This document shows positions 59,014 through 64,000 of a DNA stretch of 64,000 nt, one piece after another (position 1 is the first letter of the stretch; the number at the start of each line of letters is the position of its first letter). The DNA lies in NCBI GenBank assembly GCA_033807695.1, contig CM066308.1, forward strand, positions 1,550,001 to 1,614,000, given 5' to 3'. A program made the position numbers and the translations under genes. The notes under the pieces were generated by a model that saw only the letters and a program-made list of their open reading frames with translations, had not been told where the DNA came from and did not search any database. This DNA comes from Daedaleopsis sinensis (Eukaryota > Basidiomycota > Agaricomycetes > Polyporales > Polyporaceae).

Positions 59014-59400
59014 TGTTGTAATGAGTCCCCCATGGCGCATTTTTAAATGAATAGAGTGATGTAAAATGTCCCTAAGGCTGTGTTTACAACACACCCCTAG
59101 TGTTGTAAATGGCCCCATATGGTGCATTTTTAAACAGATAGAAGGTTGTAATACATCCCTGATACCCTGTTAACAACCCACCCCTAGTGTTGTAAATGGT
59201 CCCCTGTGGCGCGTTTCTAAACTGTTGGAGGGTTGTAATACATCCTCAAGACCTTGTTAAGAACTCACCCCCTGTGTTGTAAATGAGCTTCATGGCACAT
59301 TTTTAAACAGATGGTGGGTTGTAATACATCCCTGGGACCCTGTCAACAACTACTGGAGTGTTGTAATTGGTATCTAAGGCTTGTTATCAAATTTTCGGAC
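59014..59400. repeat. 87-bp tandem satellite, about 4.4 copies
   Basis: Units starting TGTTGTAA(A)T lie at 59014, 59101, 59188, 59275 and 59359 (periods 87, 87, 87 and 84). Each contains a TGGCGCATTTTTAAA-like box and a GTTGTAATACATCC box. Copies diverge by substitutions but keep their length. Confidence 0.9.
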
Positions 59401-59720
59401 CTTTGATCATGATGTCATCACCTTGTTATCTCTTCAGGTGACAGATTCTTATCTATACTGTTTAAAACTGATGATTTATGTTTTGATATGCTAGACACTT
59501 TATCAAAAGGTCTGTACCATGTAAATGCTGCCCTAGACACTTTATCAAAATGTCACAGTATTGCATATCCTGCCCTAGACTCTTTTCTGAATCTCTGTAA
59601 CATGTAAATACCACCCTAGACTACTTTTAAGAACATGTGCATCTTTGGGATGTATGGCTAGGCACACTACTAATGTGACAGGGACACGCTGGGAATGCCC
59701 ATCGCCTGCTGAGCCAAAGG

Positions 59721-60268
59721 TCAGACATTCCGTGTCGTGGATGAACAGGAACTCGAACTTATCCATACCTTGTCTGAGACGTCTAGTGTGTCTGTGAGTT
59801 CCTTCCAATCCCTTTCGGGCATGGTGGGAAGTGTCGCCCCGATCTTCGCTAGCTGAGCTGGTCCCGGAGCAATCCCTGCCAGGCCGGCAGGAACCTGAAC
59901 GTGGTGGATGTGAACCTGGTTGGAGTGTATCAGCACACTGACACTACCTCCAAGGGAGCATGACAGCAATAAGTGTTAAAGAACATCAAAACAGGTGAAC
60001 CTTTTGCCCCTCGCACGCACGAAGATCAATGAGCGCCACAAGGTATTGGACGAGGAGAGCATTGGGCACAGACTCTCCGGTACGCAACTTCCAGCCATTC
60101 CGGATCTATTTGGGCATCCACTCGCGAAGGCCTGTGCGTCGATGAAATAGTGGAGTGTAACCCCCGCTACAGCTTGCACCCTGTTCTCGTCTGTGTGCTT
60201 ACGTTACACAGCCATGCACTGCCTATTTCATACACTACTTAGTTATGCTGTAGCACCTGCGTACCACT
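59721..60268 (-). pseudogene. Minus-strand coding relic left of the 1.7-kb insertion
   Basis: Two minus-strand frames (60179-59976 and 59969-59721) contain coding-like text (VTLHYFIDAQAFASGCPNRS; VHIHHVQVPAGLAGIAPGPA and PERDWKELTDTL). They may be the continuation of the frame interrupted at 61982, because the inverted-repeat element at 60278-61981 sits exactly between. No domain is recognised, and the joint across the insertion was not reconstructed. Confidence 0.3.
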
Positions 60269-60277
60269 AGCTGTGTT

Positions 60278-61981
60278 AGTTCTGATGTATTATGAACAGG
60301 TACTTTGTCTATGCCTTATTGCAATAGGAACAGGCAAGGCATATGATGTATTACGAAGCCCTGGGGAGGTCCTGGGCACCATCAGCTTGGCAAACCCAAT
60401 TAGGCAAAATGATGCAAAAGGCTTGATATCTGGCAAATTAAGCACATCAAAGGCTTATCTCTATAGATAATAGCACTATTAGGCCTACCCTGGGCGCACC
60501 TTTGGGCGCTTATTTTCGTTCCAGCATTCCCACACCTCCTGCACCTGATTAGGTAATTTGCTAGGGGGCTACTATAGGTGGGGGATTGGTTCCACTATTG
60601 CTCCCTCAATTCTGGATGGATCTGGATGGTTATAGGTGCATTAGAAAGGTATTAAAAGGGTCATTTAAGCGCACTATGGAGGGGGTATACTCTAGCTACA
60701 TGCATGCTATAAATTGCAACCTGATAGGCATAAATGCAGGTTTTCAATGGAGTATAGCCTACTTAATTCTAGGTGGGCATATGGGTGTTACATATATACT
60801 AGATGTAGGGTGTCCATGGTTCCTGGCCATAAAATATCAAGAGCTATATATAGGAGGCATCTAATACTTCAGCCATAGAGGTGTTCCATCCTGAATAAAA
60901 TATGCAGTTCGTGATGCACACTGATGGTGAATACACTGCTGGAAAGCTACAGTATGTACCTTTCTAACGGAATAATTATCATGGCAATTGATTGACACAA
61001 TCATCCGGTATTACTATCCTCTCCTCCTGTCCTTCATGTACTCTAATTACCCTATAAAACCTCTATTTCTGCATGAATGTGCTTACTGCTATGTGGCTCT
61101 AGTAGCTACATTTACTGCTTAACAACCTATGACCATAACTAATGCATAGGCTGTGTACATGTACAATTATATTGGCGGACATTGTGTCTGTGGCAGGTGT
61201 CTTAAAGTGTCTCAAAGTATCTTAAAGTATCTTAAAGTCTTAATCTGTGTATGGGCCACATATCATGCAATTCTTCACTGTTTCCAATAAATTTGGACTC
61301 ATTTAATAGGTACTGAAGGTGATTATGTGTATGCAACATCAGATGTTTGGTAGCATCATACAAAAAATAATTGTGGTGCAGACCAATTGAGACACACATA
61401 TATCTGCACTAACAGCTTGGTATACCAGACTACTACATGTCTAGAATCAGAAGGTAAGAATTCTACCTGTAACCTATGTATATGAATGTCTCTACAGCTT
61501 ATTGAACCCACTACATCTACATATCTTGTGCATAGACCATAAAGATAGTATACATATGTTCCTCTTAAACTGCTAGTACATATAGTCGGAGTTTGGAAAT
61601 ACTTAGTGAGCTGTTGCATATCTAGTTCTTCATCTGTGGGTCAAATTTTGGGCACACAGATACAATATGTATGTAGCTATCCATGAGAAAGGAGAGCATG
61701 AGATTTAGTTAACAATTCATAGAGATATAAGCATATGCCTGTTTAATGGGGTCAGGAGGAGAGGGTGGTAGTACCGGAAATAGTGCTATTATCTATAGAG
61801 ATAAGCCTTTGATGTGCTTAATTTGCCAGATATCAAGCCTTTTGCATCATTTTGCCTAATTGGGTTTGCCAAGCTGATGGTGCCCAGGACCTCCCCAGGG
61901 CTTCGTAATACATCATATGCCTTGCCTGTTCCTATTGCAATAAGGCATAGACAAAGTACCTGTTCGTAATACATCAGAACT
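60278..61981. mobile_element. Inverted-repeat DNA element, 1,704 bp, 203-bp terminal repeats
   Basis: The left arm 60278-60480 and right arm 61779-61981 are equal-length reverse complements with very few differences. Termini read AGTTCTGATGTATTA. AGCTGTG flanks both sides (60269-60275, with two extra T's, and 61982-61988), consistent with a 7-9 bp target duplication. The roughly 1.3-kb interior has only short frames and no transposase motif, so the element is probably non-autonomous. Long TIRs plus a 7-9 bp duplication would suit a MULE- or hAT-type MITE. The same ~65-codon frame appears in each arm (60273-60470 plus; 3' part of 61789-62247 minus) purely because of the repeat. Confidence 0.85.
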
Positions 61982-62811
61982 AGCTGTGCCGACCAACTTC
62001 CGAGTCCGCTGAACGGTCCTCCGTCTGCAAGACAGTATGACATAGCTTCATGGACCTGTGCGACCATGTACACCTCTGCCTTATGCTTGGCTGGGACCTG
62101 ATGGGCTAACCACACAGATACCGCCATGGTGTACTGCATGGGAACCAACCGTAGGAGGGCCATTGACGCATCACGCTCTGTCAACTCTGGCTCCGCCTTC
62201 GCATGTAAGTAGCGGTAGATCGGGTAGTATATTCTTGCAGAGTCCACGTATACTGAGTGTCCGTGCCGAGATAGAAGGACAAGACTTCCGTTCTAAACTC
62301 GATGTAGGTCTTCTGTGCGTCCACGTACATTGGCAGCGACTTCCAATGCTTGGCTACGCCTGCTGATCTTCATTAATGCACTGCTTGCAAGGCTTTGTGC
62401 GGATCTTGCACAATACATCCTTGTAGTCGGGACGCAGTGGTCGAATGTCAAGATTGGGGGGTAGGTACAGTGTGGTCGTGGCCCAGTGGCTGCCATACAT
62501 ACCCCTGCAGTCAGAAGTGTCAGTATTAGTGTACAACATATAATAAACAATAGTACCTGCATGTCCACCTTGACTGCTCGCACCGGAGCTGGGACATTTC
62601 CCGTTGCCTGCCTGTCCTCTCGCTTTTCCTTGAGGGCAGCTTGACCCGAATAGTTGCCATGTTGTGAGTTTTCTTCTTCATGTCGACGTTTGAGTCCTGC
62701 TGAGATGGGGAACTCCTCTCCTGCGCGGTGTGCCTCGTCATCCGAGTAGTCTATTTCTATGACTTCTTCAGACATCCTGGTCCTCCACTCGTTGATGGTT
62801 TTGTCGTCCAT
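61982..62811 (-). pseudogene. Unknown minus-strand gene, interrupted by the 1.7-kb element
   Basis: Reads from ATG 62811: MSEEVIEIDYSDDEAH (an acidic, SUMO-interacting-motif-like start) then a Lys/Glu-rich region. A probable 51-nt intron (about 62509-62559) is followed by YGSHWATTTLYLPPNLDIRP and CKIRTKPCKQC in another frame, then LTERDASMALLRLVPMQYTM and AEVYMVAQVHEAMSYCL. It runs into the inverted-repeat element at 61981. Phases do not fully agree, so frameshifts are likely. No domain is recognised; it could be a host gene or a larger transposon's gene. Confidence 0.35.
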
Positions 62812-64000
62812 AATGCACAGGTTGGCAGAGAAGTGGTATTGGAGGGAATCCAGGGCTTCTAGATGTGGGCTATCCAGCGGGAAGTACTGGACAGCATGGT
62901 CAGTGATTGTTGCTTGCTAGCTCACCTTCTGTTTGTGAGCTCCTTATTGTCTCATAATATTGTCGTCACTTCGGTGTTATCACGAAATTGTGTCATCATT
63001 CCATACCATATGATACATCATAGATCTGCTGTCTCACTTTGATATCACTTACCCTTCAATAGAGCGGATGGAAAACACAATGTCGCTGAGGGGAGTCTTG
63101 AGGGACGATGGAGCTTGCAGAGTCCGAGGGTTTCCTGGGACTACTGCAATTGTTATGGAGGTAGTGGTAGAGGGAAAGGAGGTATGTCGAAGACATAGAG
63201 GGGCAGGATGAAGGTGTAAGCCAAGCCGGCTCAAGCCAGCACTCCGGATTAAGTACACTTCCTTGTGTCATGTGATTATCTCCCTATTTGTTGTGCCTTA
63301 TTCTATTTCAATTTTGTTCGCTGATTTATCGACTGCAGTCCAATGTTAGCACACTTTGTGGGTCGGTATGTGATACGTTTGCACGCTATTCGACCCTTGT
63401 TAGTTGTAGCTCGTTATTTATACAAATGCTTAATTCAGTTATTGTTTTCGTATAGTGTGTATTTATATTCCCAGCTCTAATGTCCACTTCCATTGTACGT
63501 GTGCTACTAGGCTGTCTGTTACTATAATTAATGATGCTCTTTGTCCATTCAGATAGTCTGTAATACTGCTGTGTCTGTGGTGCTTGCAATAGGCTGTAAT
63601 GTCTGACGAACTTATATCGAACTTCAATCGAAATATTCTACGCGTACAAGTACGCTCATGAGTATATAAGTGGTAAATAAACATCTATGGAACATGTTTG
63701 GGGTACTATGACCTTGTATTACAGATATAGGTATCTCCCACGAAATCTGTGCACATGTCCTTGAGAGGCATCATGACCTGCCTTGCCTTTTTGTAGCGAG
63801 TCAGCATATAAGCCCAATCCGAGAATGTCCTCAGATATGTGTTCCCGTTCTTTATTTGTAGCCTGCGCTCTGCGAACCATTCCTCATGCCTGGCGTCCAT
63901 CAGTCTTGATGTAGAAGGGAGGCTTCCCAATGGGCACATTGCGGCCACCACGAGACGTCCTTCGTCTGGTTTGCTTGGTCTGTTGTAGTCAGTAGCAATC
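62812..64000. other. AT-rich spacer with a short minus-strand relic at the right edge
   Basis: No clear gene. At 63706-63951 a minus-strand frame (81 codons) reads MDARHEEWFAERRLQIKNGN, an amphipathic, coding-like stretch that may belong to an element extending past the window edge. The rest shows only short frames without motifs. Confidence 0.3.

Noticed and set aside
60273..60470. A 65-codon frame recurring at 61789-62247
   Set aside because: Part of the 203-bp terminal repeat. No motif, and the duplication is explained by the element.

Overview
The window looks like nuclear DNA of a filamentous basidiomycete (Agaricomycetes, possibly Polyporales). The evidence is: many 44-60 nt GT-AG introns, often with a CTAAC-like branch site; a midasin gene with fungal architecture; Agaricomycete-style hAT, gag-type and Helitron-like relics; and small, fast-evolving regulator-like families. 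Species cannot be fixed from the sequence alone.

Layout. (1) 1-10.5 kb: the 3' part of a ribonucleotide reductase small-subunit gene runs off the left edge. It is followed by a C-rich, poorly conserved gene cluster. The cluster holds two diverged members of one unknown family (2.2 kb and 9.8 kb), a head-to-head pair of coiled-coil regulator-like genes (3.5-4.5 kb minus, 5.5-6.4 kb plus) and a Cys/His zinc-finger gene (7.6-8.4 kb). (2) 10.5-18.4 kb: short tandem repeats, a small protein-kinase-like gene (minus), a gene-free gap, then a six-exon RING-H2 ubiquitin-ligase gene (minus) with a predicted myristoylated N-terminus. (3) 18.66-34.66 kb: an apparently intact 19-exon MDN1/REA1 midasin gene of about 5,016 codons, divergent from the RING gene across a 253-bp shared promoter. 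All splice phases in my hand model are consistent. (4) 34.7-64 kb: a more AT-rich, repeat-dominated segment. It has a broken hAT transposase; three inverted-repeat DNA elements (847 bp, 1,323 bp and 1,704 bp), two with clear flanking direct repeats and the third with an imperfectly placed one; gag-like retroelement fragments; a decayed Helitron-type Pif1 helicase followed by a USP-like cysteine-peptidase region; an intact five-exon JmjC-like gene; an orphan exon of mitochondrial ribosomal protein uS17; and an 87-bp satellite.

How the genes relate. Midasin (pre-60S remodelling), RNR (dNTP synthesis) and the RING ligase are housekeeping or regulatory genes with no obvious joint pathway. The most system-like feature is the 2.2-10.5 kb cluster, where two unnamed families each occur twice around a zinc-finger gene. 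I could run no searches, so family names rest on motifs read by eye, and splice models are hand-built.
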